IMG/VR virus record: IMGVR_UViG_3300043429_000212
Location: 1-64,000 of that record
Direction: 5' to 3' (one strand)
Length of the DNA stretch: 64,000 nt
DNA from: a virus
In this document: piece after piece, positions 38,262-47,198 of the stretch
Position numbering within the stretch: the first letter of the stretch is position 1
How the letters are laid out: every line of letters begins with the position of its first letter
Notes under the pieces: generated by a model
Seen by the model: the letters and a program-made list of their open reading frames with translations, nothing else
The model's database searches: none
Told to the model about the DNA's origin: nothing
Position numbers and translations under genes: made by a program

Positions 38262-39176
38262 TCACGCTGTCCGTTTCCACATGTAAACGGTGATGTACGG
38301 CTGGTAGTTGGCGTTTGTACCGCTAGACCCCGCCGTGTTCACGCTGATGCCGGTCGTTGCGGTGGAGGAGGTTATGGTCGAACTGGTGCCGGCGCTGTTC
38401 GTTGAGTACAAAGACTGTGCGCTATTGCCAACCGCCGAAGTCGGGATAGTCGTCGTGTGCGAGTGCCCGGGATCAGTGATCGTGTGCGTGTGGCTGACCA
38501 CCACGGCGTCCGCAGAACCCCCAGTTTCTTCGGCTGTATCAAACAGGACGTTTGTGGAGTCGAAGCCAACAGGAACCCGCCCGGCACCGAATGCAACCCA
38601 AGTGCCAAACCCGAGCAACGTGCCAGGATTGGTTGCGTTGGTGGCGTTGATGTAGATAGACCCAACAGGATGCAACGCCTGTAGAGCGGCCTGTACAAAA
38701 GCGGTTGTAGCAAGCTGGGTTGTGTTCGTTCCAAAGCTCGCGGTTGCAGCCGTTGGCGTTCCCGATATATGACCAATAGTCTCTTCTACATCAGTGCCCG
38801 TCACCCGCAGGATCATGGACTTGCCCGCCGGGACAACAACTCCCGTGCCCCCTGCTGTGATGGTCACAGCATCGCTGGCGGTGTTCTTGACGAAATACAG
38901 CTTGTAGTTGTCAGTCGCCCCGGCAGGCACCGTCAATGAAGCGGGAGAGGCAAGCGTCCCGGTCAAGACAATGAACTGATTCCGCGCCTCTGACGACACG
39001 CCGTTCGCAATGCTGCCGAGCGTGTTGGGACCGGCCACCGTGACGGCCTTGGTAACGACGCCCGTCATGGCCTGCTCCACCATAGCGGTGAAGCCGTTGT
39101 TGATCGAGGTGCCCCACCCAGCATCACCCAGAGCAGGCTGGTTGAACTTCAGGAGGGAGGTGTAGGAAGAAGCCAT
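38262..39176 (-). CDS. tail fibre with collar-type C-terminal domain
   Basis: 304 residues from ATG 39176 (GAGGGG upstream). The start SYTSLLKFNQPALGDAGWGT is a common attachment segment of phage fibres. The C-terminal part has HPVGSIYINATNATNPGTLL then GFGTWVAFGAGRVPVGF, the tail-collar pattern, and SHTHTITDPGHSHTT, a metal-binding His repeat as in T4 short-fibre tips. Probably a receptor-binding fibre. Confidence 0.75.
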   Translation of the reverse strand: MASSYTSLLKFNQPALGDAGWGTSINNGFTAMVEQAMTGVVTKAVTVAGPNTLGSIANGVSSEARNQFIVLTGTLASPASLTVPAGATDNYKLYFVKNTASDAVTITAGGTGVVVPAGKSMILRVTGTDVEETIGHISGTPTAATASFGTNTTQLATTAFVQAALQALHPVGSIYINATNATNPGTLLGFGTWVAFGAGRVPVGFDSTNVLFDTAEETGGSADAVVVSHTHTITDPGHSHTTTIPTSAVGNSAQSLYSTNSAGTSSTITSSTATTGISVNTAGSSGTNANYQPYITVYMWKRTA

Positions 39177-39184
39177 GATGCCCC

Positions 39185-42100
39185 TCAAGTTTGGATTTCA
39201 ACCCAGCCCGGGGACTGGGTATCGTTGATCTCGACCCAGGTCGTGGACGGCGCGGTCACAACATTCTGCCAGTTCGGGGTCTGGCTGTCATCTATTGGAG
39301 TCCAGAGGTAGTTGCCAGCCACAAGGTCCGTGATAGCTCCGGCGTCGCTGAACGAGACATTGAACGTGCCGCCCGCAGTGGGGGTATCCAATGCCTGGGC
39401 TGTGTCAGAGAAGCTCGCGCCAAAGATCGAACCTGCAACAACAAAAGCATCTGTCCCTGTGGCTGTATCTGAGAAAGATACCGCGAATGAGCCGGTAGCG
39501 GAAATTGAATCTGCGCCGGTAGCCGTGTCAGAGAAGAACACTCCGAACGAACCACTGGCAGAGATCGCATCCGCGCCCGTAGCGGTTTCAGAAACAGATA
39601 CACCGAACGAACCAGTAGCAGATACAGAATCAGATCCCGTGGCTGAGTCAGAGAACGCTACGCTGAAGGCAAAGCTCGATGAAACAGCATCAGAGCCGGT
39701 TGCCGAGTCAGAGAAGGATGCGTTAAACGCAAAGCTCGATGAGATGGCGTCTGAGCCTGTAGCGGTGTCGCTGAAGGACACGCTATACGTCGTGCCGCCC
39801 GCCGATTCAAACAGCCAGCCCAGTGACCCGTTGTTGGTCGAGTTTGCCCCGGCGTACCACGTTGTGGTCAGCGCATAGGCACGTACACCCGTAATCGTCA
39901 GGTAGTCCGGCGAGGTCACCGTACCGGAGGTCAGGACCAGTGTTGCGGGTGAAGACGCAGATGTGCCCGTCAGCGTCAATACCCTACCAGCTTCACCAGC
40001 AGCGGTGAAACTACCAACCGTCTGCGTTGTGGTGCCAAGAGCAATGGTGGTGGCACCAGTGGCTTTGTAGGTGTTGGTGATGTTGGCGAAGGCGTTGTTT
40101 CCGGTGATGGTCAACGTGCCTGCGCCGCCTTGGTTGAGGGTGATGCCGCTGTAGGAGGCGCTGCCGCCTGCGAAGGTCTTGGCAGATGCAGAGGTGAGGC
40201 TGATGGTGCCGGTGCCGGTGCCGGTGACGGCGAGTATTCCTGCGCTATTATTAAAGGCAGATGCCCCAGCCGCTGCAAGCGTGAAAGTACCTGTACCTAG
40301 CGCAAGTGTCTTTGGCAAAACACCAGACGCAGTAAATGATGAACTAGAAGAGCTAGTTAAAACATACCCATTAACATCCAATGTCCCAGCAACCAGTGTA
40401 AGAGAGTCAGAAGTTGTCAGTGCGTCTTGTAATGTCACTGAACCAGAAGGGGAGTTGACGGAAAGAGCCTGCGTAAACGTCTTCCCCGCACTCGTAATTG
40501 TCTGACTACCACGCCCAGCAAAAGTCATCGCCCCCGTGCCCGTCAGCGTAGTGCCTGTGCCATTGATCCAATTTCCGTAAATAAAAATGTTTTGGCTACA
40601 AGCCAGCGTCATCGTATTCGTCGTCCTAGCCGACATGTCGATGGTGCCGATGTTGTAATTCTGGTTGACGGTGACGGTGGCTCCGCTGTTCAACCCTGTA
40701 GCTTCAAAGAAGCATGTGTCTTGCGCCAGAGGGAAATTGTTGACCGCAGGGGAGCCACCACTGCTTGTTGCCCAGCCTGTTGCAGACCAGTTGCCCCCAC
40801 CGGCAAGATTCCAATACTTGTTCGCCGCAGCCGTGAACGTGATGCCGCTATTGCCCTTGCAGTCCCCGATGCGCGTGCCTGTCGCTGGCGCTGCTGCACC
40901 GGCTATGGTGATGTCTCTGAAGTCAACGTCTGTCAAGGATACGGCAGCGGCTGTGATGGTGCGGGTGGTGCCGAGAGTGTCAGAGCGAACGAAGTGACGC
41001 ATCGTGGCGTTAGTGCCTGCCGAGCAGGTAAGGGTGCCTGTGACGGTCTGATTGGCTGTGACGGCGATGTTCTTCAGACCAGCAGATATAAGGCCGGTGA
41101 AAGACAGGTTGTTGAAGCTGTTGGCGCCGTTGATAACGACGGTGCTTATGGAGGTGCTGGTGAAAGCGACGTTGTAGAACGTTTTGCCATTACCGTCAAA
41201 TGTTGGGCTTGCAGCCGTACAGTTTATTTGCGCCGTGCCAGCAACGACCGTCAAATTAGCCGCTTCTGTTTCAGCACTTCCGATGCCACTGAAAAACTGC
41301 AAACCGCCGGTCAAGTTAATCGTGCCAGAACCAAAATCTATGGTTCTACTGCTGGCGCCATTGCTAAAAATGCTACTCGTTGTCAGGTTATATGTACTAG
41401 CTTTAAATACCCCGTAGTCTACGTAAAAAGCACTTGCGCCGTTATCCAGCGCGCTGCCAAGCGTCCATTCAGAATCCATTCCATATATTTGGACATACCC
41501 TCCAAGGGTCACTCCGTTTGTCGTGATGGTTTTCCCGGTGGTGGAGCCAGACAGTATCAGTCCTCCTGTAAAAGTTCTTGTGAGCCCCGTTGCAGGGAAG
41601 GTCACATTGCCGTGGCAGATGAGGACAGAAGATCCGGCCAGAGTCACGTTGCCGCTCGCAGGACCAGCGATGGTGAGCGCGTTACAGCGACTGGTGGCGT
41701 TTACCGTCGATGTGTAGGCAGTGGCATTTGATGCACTATTGAAGATGACGTCGTCTAGGCTTGTCGGAAGCGCGGCCCCGCCACCACCTCCGGAGGAGGT
41801 AGACCAACGCGCAGTATCGTTCCAGTTGCCCGTGCCACCTACCCAGTAGAGCGTTCTGGCCGCAGGCGGGGCCGTGCGGTAGACCGGAGCCCCTGCCGTA
41901 CCTGTGCTGTTGGCGCCAGCATAGAACTCGCCTGCACTGAACGTGCTGTTAAAGCCGATGCTACCCATTGCAAGGTAGTCAATACCTGACGTAGCGGCAC
42001 CAACCAAGACGTGACTGGTTCCTGTGCCGGTCAGGGTGACGACATTACCAACCGTGCCCGTCACCGTCCACTTGCCGAAGGTCTGCGTTGTGGCGCCAAG

Positions 42101-44908
42101 GGCAATGGTATGAGCTACCGTTTTGGTCGAGGCAAGCTCGGTGAAGGTGTTGTTGCCCGTGATGGTGAGCGTGCTGGTGCCGGTGGTGCCGCCGATGGTG
42201 AGCTTGTTATAGGAAAGGCCCGCCCCCAAAAATGATCTTGAGCTTGTGCCGGTATTGGACAAAACAATGTTAGCGGTGCCTTTATAAAAGTTCAGACCAG
42301 TGGTAAAACAATCCCAAACATTTCCGGTTGACCCAGACAAGGTCCAGGTGCCTGAACCCATTTTGATAGTTTTGACACCAAAACCAAACGTCACAAATCC
42401 CACTGTGACGTTATACGTTAAGGCATCAAATGTCCCTGTAAAAAAAGTTAATGTGCGTGCAGCGATAAGTGTCAAGGCGTCAGCAAGCTGAACAGTTCCT
42501 GTAACACAATCAACGGTTATAGCACCGCTCCATGTATTCCCTGCGCTTGTGATTGTTTGCGTACCGCGTCCCGCGAATGTAGATATTCCGATTGTGCCTG
42601 GAGTGACCCCACTGCCCAGCAAAACGTTGCCGTGGATAAAAGGGCCTCCATTTGACCAGTCAATCGTGCAAGCAGAAGTGCGCGCTGACATATTCAGCGT
42701 ACCAATGTTCCATGCTGCCTGCACCGTCACCGTCCCTACGCTGCCCGTGTTGTCAAACACAGCCGTGTCTTGCGCCAGCGGGAAGTTGTTGATGTCAGGC
42801 GTGCCGCCAGAAGACGGAGCCCAGGCTGTAGCAGACCAGTTCTGAGTGCCTGCGAGGTTCCAGTAGACGGTCTTGGCCGCAGGGAACGTGATGCCGCTGT
42901 TGCCGCCACAGTTGCCTGCGCGGGTCGGAGAAGAGCCCGCAGCAGCCCCTGCAATGGTGATGTCGCGGAAGTCGCAGTCTGTGGCGCTGAGCGTGCCTAC
43001 GGTGAGAGTGCGGGTGGTGCCGAGCGTGTCAGAGCGGACGAAGACGCGACGGACGGCTGTGGCACCGGCGACGGTGAGGGTGCCGGTGATGGTGTCGTTA
43101 CCCCCAAATACGAGCGTTGAAATGCCTGCAGCGGCAGGTGCCGTAACCGTCAAGTTATTAAACCCACCACCGTTTACTGGTCCTAAAACAGATACTGTAG
43201 TGATTGCCGTGCCGGTAAATGAAAGATTGTAAAGGAGCTTTGCTCCGGGGGTGATCGTTGCCGTGTTACTGGAGCAGTTTATCTGGGAGGTGCCAGGATT
43301 GGTTGTAAGATTTAATGATTGCGTAAATACAATAGGTGTTGTTCCACTCAACGCCACCGTACTTGACCCCAATGTTATCGTCCTGACGTTACCGTTGGTG
43401 GACGACAGAGAGTCTGCGGTGACGTTGAAGTTCTTGGTGTCGAAGGTGCCGTTGGTGACGGTGAGGGTGTTGGAGCCAATGTTCAGAGCGTCAGCAAGCT
43501 CGACGGAGCCGCCGTAGGAGTCAACGGTGATGCCGCCAGAGAACGTCTTACCCGCACTAGTAATTGTCTGCGTGTTGCGTCCAGAGAACGTTAGCGTTTG
43601 TGCTCCGCTCAGCGTTGTTCCTGAGCCATTGGTCCAGTTGCCGTAGATGGTGCAGCCCGGCGACAAACTCAGCGTCATCGCGTTTGTGCGCGTAGACATC
43701 GTAACCGCGCCTGTGTAGGCGATGACGTTGTCCATCGTCACCGTAGCCGACGTATTCAGCCCCGTGTTCTCGATGACAGCCGTGTCCTGCGCCAGCGGGA
43801 AGTTGTTCGTGCTGACAGCGCCGCCAGAGCTTGCAGCCCAGTTGTTGCCGCTCCAGTTCCCGCCAGCGGCTTGGTTCCAGTAGACGGTCTTGGGCGTGCT
43901 GAAGGTGATGCCTCTGCAGCCTCTCAAGTCGCCAACGCGCGTGCCGCTGATGGGCGCGGCTGTGCCGATGACGTAGATGTCTCGGAAGTCTGCGTCGGTC
44001 AGGCTGGGTGTGGCGTTGACGGTGAGGGTTTGGGCGATGCCGTAAGTGACGCCGCTGAACCAGACTCTGCGGTTGCCTGCTGTACCTGTGGTAGAAAGGG
44101 TGCCACTGATGGTTTGACGGGAATCAAAGGTAACTTGCACAACACCTTCCGAACTAATCGGCGCTGTGACTGAAAAATTGTTGTACGTGCTGGCGCCTCT
44201 AATGTTTATAAATTGCCCTCCGGTTCCCCCTGAAAAAACCACATTATAGAAAGTAACTCCTACTCCTCCCGCAGGGCCTGTATTAAAGTTGTAGTTGAAG
44301 CCCGCGGTCGTGGTTATCGTGGACGTGCCTGCATTAAATGTTAAATTTGAATTGGTACTGAAATTTACGCCTTGTCGCAGCGTTACCAAAGATGATCCAA
44401 GATTGATTGTACGAGTAACGGCGCCAGTAGAAGTCAATGTATTGGCCGTAACAGCATAGTTGTCAGTATTAAAAGTTCCGGCAGTAACTGAAAGCGCAGC
44501 GCTACTAGTTAGTGTCAAATCTCCCGCAAGTGTGACCGTAATGGTGGAATTGTTAATTGTCACAGGGCCAAGCGTCTTGCCAGCGCTGGTCAGAGTTCCT
44601 GTTCCCAAAAATGACAGCGTTCCTGTATATGTTACCGTCATCCCTGCCACAAGCGTGACACTACCGGATACGCTGATAGAAGCGGTTCCTGCCAATGTTC
44701 CCGTGAACCCTGTACAGGTGATGGACTGCGCCCCGGTATTGCCGAGAGAGATGGTGACGGTATTGGTCCCGGACAGTGCGGTAAAGAACACTGCATCAGC
44801 AGATGTAGGCACACTGGCCCCGCCTGCACCACCATCAGTGGTGGCCCACTTGGTTCCCGCATTGCCGTCCCAGGCTGCTGTACCGCCGACCCAGTACCTA
44901 TCGGCCAT
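39185..44908 (-). CDS. 1,907-residue modular repeat fibre / adhesin
   Basis: Five modules of about 339 residues begin with an YW block: RYWVGG (Tyr5), TVYWNQ (Tyr343), TVYWNL (Tyr682), TLYWVG (Tyr1021), KYWNLA (Tyr1365). Each continues with a W...SSGG segment and, in most copies, FPLAQDT. Between blocks the sequence is Thr/Ser/Gly-rich short beta strands, as in beta-helix or beta-solenoid fibres. Residues about 1707-1860 are eight 20-residue repeats of the SFSDTATGSDAISS type, then a C-terminal part with two Trp-rich repeats (PNWQNVV, PGWVEIQ). No enzyme motif. Likely a very long tail fibre or surface adhesin. The start has the GTGTAAAC word as its ribosome spacer. Confidence 0.7.
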   Translation of the reverse strand: MADRYWVGGTAAWDGNAGTKWATTDGGAGGASVPTSADAVFFTALSGTNTVTISLGNTGAQSITCTGFTGTLAGTASISVSGSVTLVAGMTVTYTGTLSFLGTGTLTSAGKTLGPVTINNSTITVTLAGDLTLTSSAALSVTAGTFNTDNYAVTANTLTSTGAVTRTINLGSSLVTLRQGVNFSTNSNLTFNAGTSTITTTAGFNYNFNTGPAGGVGVTFYNVVFSGGTGGQFINIRGASTYNNFSVTAPISSEGVVQVTFDSRQTISGTLSTTGTAGNRRVWFSGVTYGIAQTLTVNATPSLTDADFRDIYVIGTAAPISGTRVGDLRGCRGITFSTPKTVYWNQAAGGNWSGNNWAASSGGAVSTNNFPLAQDTAVIENTGLNTSATVTMDNVIAYTGAVTMSTRTNAMTLSLSPGCTIYGNWTNGSGTTLSGAQTLTFSGRNTQTITSAGKTFSGGITVDSYGGSVELADALNIGSNTLTVTNGTFDTKNFNVTADSLSSTNGNVRTITLGSSTVALSGTTPIVFTQSLNLTTNPGTSQINCSSNTATITPGAKLLYNLSFTGTAITTVSVLGPVNGGGFNNLTVTAPAAAGISTLVFGGNDTITGTLTVAGATAVRRVFVRSDTLGTTRTLTVGTLSATDCDFRDITIAGAAAGSSPTRAGNCGGNSGITFPAAKTVYWNLAGTQNWSATAWAPSSGGTPDINNFPLAQDTAVFDNTGSVGTVTVQAAWNIGTLNMSARTSACTIDWSNGGPFIHGNVLLGSGVTPGTIGISTFAGRGTQTITSAGNTWSGAITVDCVTGTVQLADALTLIAARTLTFFTGTFDALTYNVTVGFVTFGFGVKTIKMGSGTWTLSGSTGNVWDCFTTGLNFYKGTANIVLSNTGTSSRSFLGAGLSYNKLTIGGTTGTSTLTITGNNTFTELASTKTVAHTIALGATTQTFGKWTVTGTVGNVVTLTGTGTSHVLVGAATSGIDYLAMGSIGFNSTFSAGEFYAGANSTGTAGAPVYRTAPPAARTLYWVGGTGNWNDTARWSTSSGGGGGAALPTSLDDVIFNSASNATAYTSTVNATSRCNALTIAGPASGNVTLAGSSVLICHGNVTFPATGLTRTFTGGLILSGSTTGKTITTNGVTLGGYVQIYGMDSEWTLGSALDNGASAFYVDYGVFKASTYNLTTSSIFSNGASSRTIDFGSGTINLTGGLQFFSGIGSAETEAANLTVVAGTAQINCTAASPTFDGNGKTFYNVAFTSTSISTVVINGANSFNNLSFTGLISAGLKNIAVTANQTVTGTLTCSAGTNATMRHFVRSDTLGTTRTITAAAVSLTDVDFRDITIAGAAAPATGTRIGDCKGNSGITFTAAANKYWNLAGGGNWSATGWATSSGGSPAVNNFPLAQDTCFFEATGLNSGATVTVNQNYNIGTIDMSARTTNTMTLACSQNIFIYGNWINGTGTTLTGTGAMTFAGRGSQTITSAGKTFTQALSVNSPSGSVTLQDALTTSDSLTLVAGTLDVNGYVLTSSSSSSFTASGVLPKTLALGTGTFTLAAAGASAFNNSAGILAVTGTGTGTISLTSASAKTFAGGSASYSGITLNQGGAGTLTITGNNAFANITNTYKATGATTIALGTTTQTVGSFTAAGEAGRVLTLTGTSASSPATLVLTSGTVTSPDYLTITGVRAYALTTTWYAGANSTNNGSLGWLFESAGGTTYSVSFSDTATGSDAISSSFAFNASFSDSATGSDAVSSSFAFSVAFSDSATGSDSVSATGSFGVSVSETATGADAISASGSFGVFFSDTATGADSISATGSFAVSFSDTATGTDAFVVAGSIFGASFSDTAQALDTPTAGGTFNVSFSDAGAITDLVAGNYLWTPIDDSQTPNWQNVVTAPSTTWVEINDTQSPGWVEIQT
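39310..39800 (-). repeat. eight 60-bp coding repeats (20 residues each)
   Basis: The 3' part of the giant fibre gene is a tandem array coding SFSDTATGSDAISSSFAF-like units; units share FSD-[ST]-ATG-x-D. Copies differ at many third positions, so the array is not freshly expanded, except for two neighbours that share GCAAAGCTCGATGA. Confidence 0.75.
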
Positions 44909-44910
44909 GT

Positions 44911-45144
44911 TTACACCTTCACGTAGCGAACGCCGTTGATCTCGATGTATTCAGGCTCAGGCACAGGCTCCGGCGCAGGCTCGACTTCCACCGGAGGTGC
45001 TGTCACGATGGCGATCCAGTTGTCCCGCCGCTGTTCCTTCATCGCCTGGATCTCTTCGTCCGTGAAGGCGTGATCATCAGGCAGATGGAGAGCGTCTGCG
45101 AACTTGCCGTGAGGGGTCTCGAATTGGAAGTCGATTTTGATCAT
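44911..45144 (-). CDS. small structural-region protein
   Basis: 77 residues from ATG 45144; a longer frame would run into the terminator hairpin. Acidic, with a Pro/Glu linker (PPVEVEPAPEPVPEPE) and a final strand EYIEINGVRYVKV. Resembles small chaperone-like or tail-assembly proteins that precede fibre genes, but no family is certain. Its stop is GTG-TAA within the dispersed word. Confidence 0.5.
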   Translation of the reverse strand: MIKIDFQFETPHGKFADALHLPDDHAFTDEEIQAMKEQRRDNWIAIVTAPPVEVEPAPEPVPEPEYIEINGVRYVKV

Positions 45145-45158
45145 GGCTTTAAAGCAAA

Positions 45159-45178
45159 ACACCCGCCAAGACGGGTGT
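45159..45178. terminator. hairpin terminator inside the virion operon
   Basis: ACACCCG-CCAAGA-CGGGTGT forms a 7-bp stem, flanked by T-rich sequence on both sides (TTTTGCTTT on the minus strand). It lies between the genes ending at 45201 and starting at 45144, so it may attenuate fibre expression. Confidence 0.6.
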
Positions 45179-45200
45179 CTTTTTGAAGAGTTACCGCAGA

Positions 45201-45719
45201 TCAGGCTGCATCAAGGCTGAAGGTGTAGGTGACGTTCAACGTGTCTCCATTGACAACAGATCGATCACCTGGGGCGGCAAAATCTGCGGCAGAGAACAAG
45301 GTGCCGGTAGTCCCGCCCTTGGTATTGTTGGAGGTCAGGAACGCCCCGCCGATGGTGGCCGAAGCGTTGATGTTGAACGCAGCAGGAGACGCGCTGTTCG
45401 TGATCACCGAAGGATCTGCCGTCGTGGCCGTACCAAAGGTGCAGGTAGGACGGTTGGCATTGCTATAGCCCGTCTGCTCCGTCCAACCAATGTGGCTGGA
45501 CATCGTGTCGCCCGCAGCGGGGTTGTTGCTTGATGCAGCGCCATATAGGCCGATGTACCAAGTCGTGATCTGCGTGGCAGCAGAGAAGTACACCGCGTTC
45601 ATGGACTGCAACCCCTGGTTCACCACGAGGTTGTGGGACTCAGCTTCCCACTTGAGATTGCCATCCTTGTCGATGCACTGGATCTTGAAGACGCCGCCAG
45701 CCTTAGACTTGTTCAGCAT
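45201..45719 (-). CDS. virion structural protein
   Basis: 172 residues, AGGAA upstream. Start SKAGGVFKIQCIDKDGNLKW followed by EAESHNLVVNQGLQSMN matches a recurrent podovirus structural family with an immunoglobulin- or jelly-roll-like fold. Beta-rich throughout. Probably a head-decoration or tail protein made together with the gene at 45729. Confidence 0.6.
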   Translation of the reverse strand: MLNKSKAGGVFKIQCIDKDGNLKWEAESHNLVVNQGLQSMNAVYFSAATQITTWYIGLYGAASSNNPAAGDTMSSHIGWTEQTGYSNANRPTCTFGTATTADPSVITNSASPAAFNINASATIGGAFLTSNNTKGGTTGTLFSAADFAAPGDRSVVNGDTLNVTYTFSLDAA

Positions 45720-45728
45720 GATGATTTC

Positions 45729-46145
45729 CTATGCGAAGCGCAACAGCGCTGTCGTGGCGGTTGCTGTTGGGAGTTGGATGGTGAATGTACCGGAGGCTGT
45801 TTTGTCAGCACCGAAGTCCAGCACAGCGATGGCGCGGTTGGCCTTGGTCTCGTTGTAGATCAAACCGCCCCGGCAGGTGAAAGATGCGTTGGCAAATACA
45901 GGGTTGTTGAACGTCACGTATGCAGTGGTGCCGGAGAGCAAGACTTGGACACCAGTGAGCGGGATCCCGCCCGGGAGGTAGCCTGCACCAACAACTTCGC
46001 CTGTTTGTGTGTAAACAGTCGTGGCTTGGCTGAGATTTGCTGATGCCGTATAAAGCGCCAGCTTGAGCGTGTCCACAGGAAGGTTGTGGATGCCTTGCCA
46101 AGACTCCTGTTTGAACGAGGAGCACATTCCCTGGAGGATAGGCAT
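45729..46145 (-). CDS. virion structural protein
   Basis: 138 residues. Contains KLALYTASANLSQATTVYTQ and GEVVGAGYLPGGIPLTG, the layout of a small phage structural protein that often follows connector genes. Beta-sandwich-like. Precise place in the particle unknown. Start directly at the stop of the connector gene upstream (TAA-ATG). Confidence 0.6.
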   Translation of the reverse strand: MPILQGMCSSFKQESWQGIHNLPVDTLKLALYTASANLSQATTVYTQTGEVVGAGYLPGGIPLTGVQVLLSGTTAYVTFNNPVFANASFTCRGGLIYNETKANRAIAVLDFGADKTASGTFTIQLPTATATTALLRFA

Positions 46146-46799
46146 TTACTTCACCGGGTTCCTGACCTGACCGCTGCGGTAGGCGTCTTGACGGTTCTTG
46201 CCGTCGCCCAGGTTCTTCAGCAGCAGGATCGAATCGTTGAACTGGCTGGTGTACAACTGAACGATGTCCTGCTCAGCCTTCATAAACCGCGCCGCCTCCA
46301 CCATGACAGCGTTAAACAGGACACTGTCAAAGTTGTCGCCCAGCCACGTAGTACCCGCCGTGACGATGCTCTGCGGGTAGTAGAAGTAGTGCAGTTCTGC
46401 GGTAAGACCTGCAGACGGTGTCGGACCCAGGATGAACGTCAACTCCGTTGGCACGTTGTATACCGGGCCAAACAGAGCGTAGTACTTGGGCACACCTTGC
46501 GTCGTGGGGTTTGGATACGACTCTCTGATGAAGTTCACATCCTTGTTCAGGAGGTATGTGTAATCTCCACCAGCAGTGGGAAACACCGCCAAACTGAAGA
46601 CCGACAAGAAGTCCGTAGGCGTGGTCAGATACTGATTGCCCTGACTCAACGTCCCCGTGACGTTCTTGCGTAGCGCTGGAAGCTGTACCGTGTTGTAGAT
46701 CTTCTGCTCCGCCAGATCCGTCATCGTGGCGAAGTCAGTCGCCGAGAACGTGTTCTCGACGTAATCCTCAACAGCGGCCTTCAGTTGGGTGTAGTTCAC
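46146..46799 (-). CDS. head-tail connector / adaptor protein
   Basis: 217 residues from GTG 46799 (GTGA overlap). Starts MNYTQLKAAVEDYVENTFSA, contains DLAEQKIYNTVQLPALRKNV and ends with a helix bundle (VLFNAVMVEAARFMKAEQDI). This matches a family of podovirus adaptor proteins (T7 gp11 / P22 gp4-like) that bind under the portal. A second, unrelated adaptor lies at 48470. Confidence 0.65.
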   Translation of the reverse strand: MNYTQLKAAVEDYVENTFSATDFATMTDLAEQKIYNTVQLPALRKNVTGTLSQGNQYLTTPTDFLSVFSLAVFPTAGGDYTYLLNKDVNFIRESYPNPTTQGVPKYYALFGPVYNVPTELTFILGPTPSAGLTAELHYFYYPQSIVTAGTTWLGDNFDSVLFNAVMVEAARFMKAEQDIVQLYTSQFNDSILLLKNLGDGKNRQDAYRSGQVRNPVK

Positions 46800-46972
46800 G
46801 CCATCGGTCCCCGGGCCATAGTGCCCTTGGTGGCTGCACCAGTCCCACGGATCTTGATCCCCGAGGTCTTGGCCGGGGGCGTCGCAGCGGAAGCAATGTT
46901 GCCCACCACCATGCGCGGCATGGGCGCATCAGCGTTCACGACCGGAGTCGGAACAGGCTTGGCCTTCATCAT
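46796..46972 (-). CDS. small basic protein
   Basis: 58 residues from ATG 46972 (GGGGAAG upstream), between the connector and another tiny basic gene. Sequence rich in Met, Pro and Lys (MMKAKPVPTPVVNADAPMPR). Tight overlaps argue for translation. Function unknown; possibly a virion minor component. Confidence 0.5.
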   Translation of the reverse strand: MMKAKPVPTPVVNADAPMPRMVVGNIASAATPPAKTSGIKIRGTGAATKGTMARGPMA

Positions 46973-46973
46973 G

Positions 46974-47147
46974 TCACTTCCCCTTGCGCCCGACCGGGCC
47001 TTGGTTCGCCACGCGGGCCATGTTGCGGCCCATCTTCTGGGACATCTTGGTGGTCACACCACCCTTGGCGAGCTTGGCGCCAGGACCATGCGCCGCACTG
47101 GCGGGCTTCTTGGCATGTGCCCGGAGGGCCTGCATTGCGTTTTTCAT
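46974..47147 (-). CDS. small basic protein with AKGG motif
   Basis: 57 residues, AAGGAG 8 bases before ATG 47147. Basic (Lys/Arg about 25%), with GAKLAKGGVTTKMSQKMGRN, related in style to the KGG proteins at 50398-51969. Could bind packaged DNA or bridge virion proteins (inference). Confidence 0.5.
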   Translation of the reverse strand: MKNAMQALRAHAKKPASAAHGPGAKLAKGGVTTKMSQKMGRNMARVANQGPVGRKGK

Positions 47148-47198
47148 GTCGAACTCCTTCGGGCTGTGCCCATCTGAATGATACCGTTGACCGGCGGG

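Noticed and set aside
39191-44939. Plus-strand open frames opposite the giant fibre gene, up to 379 codons
   Set aside because: The Thr/Ser/Val-rich fibre coding sequence gives stop-poor antisense frames; repetitive composition mirrors the fibre, and no starts are supported.
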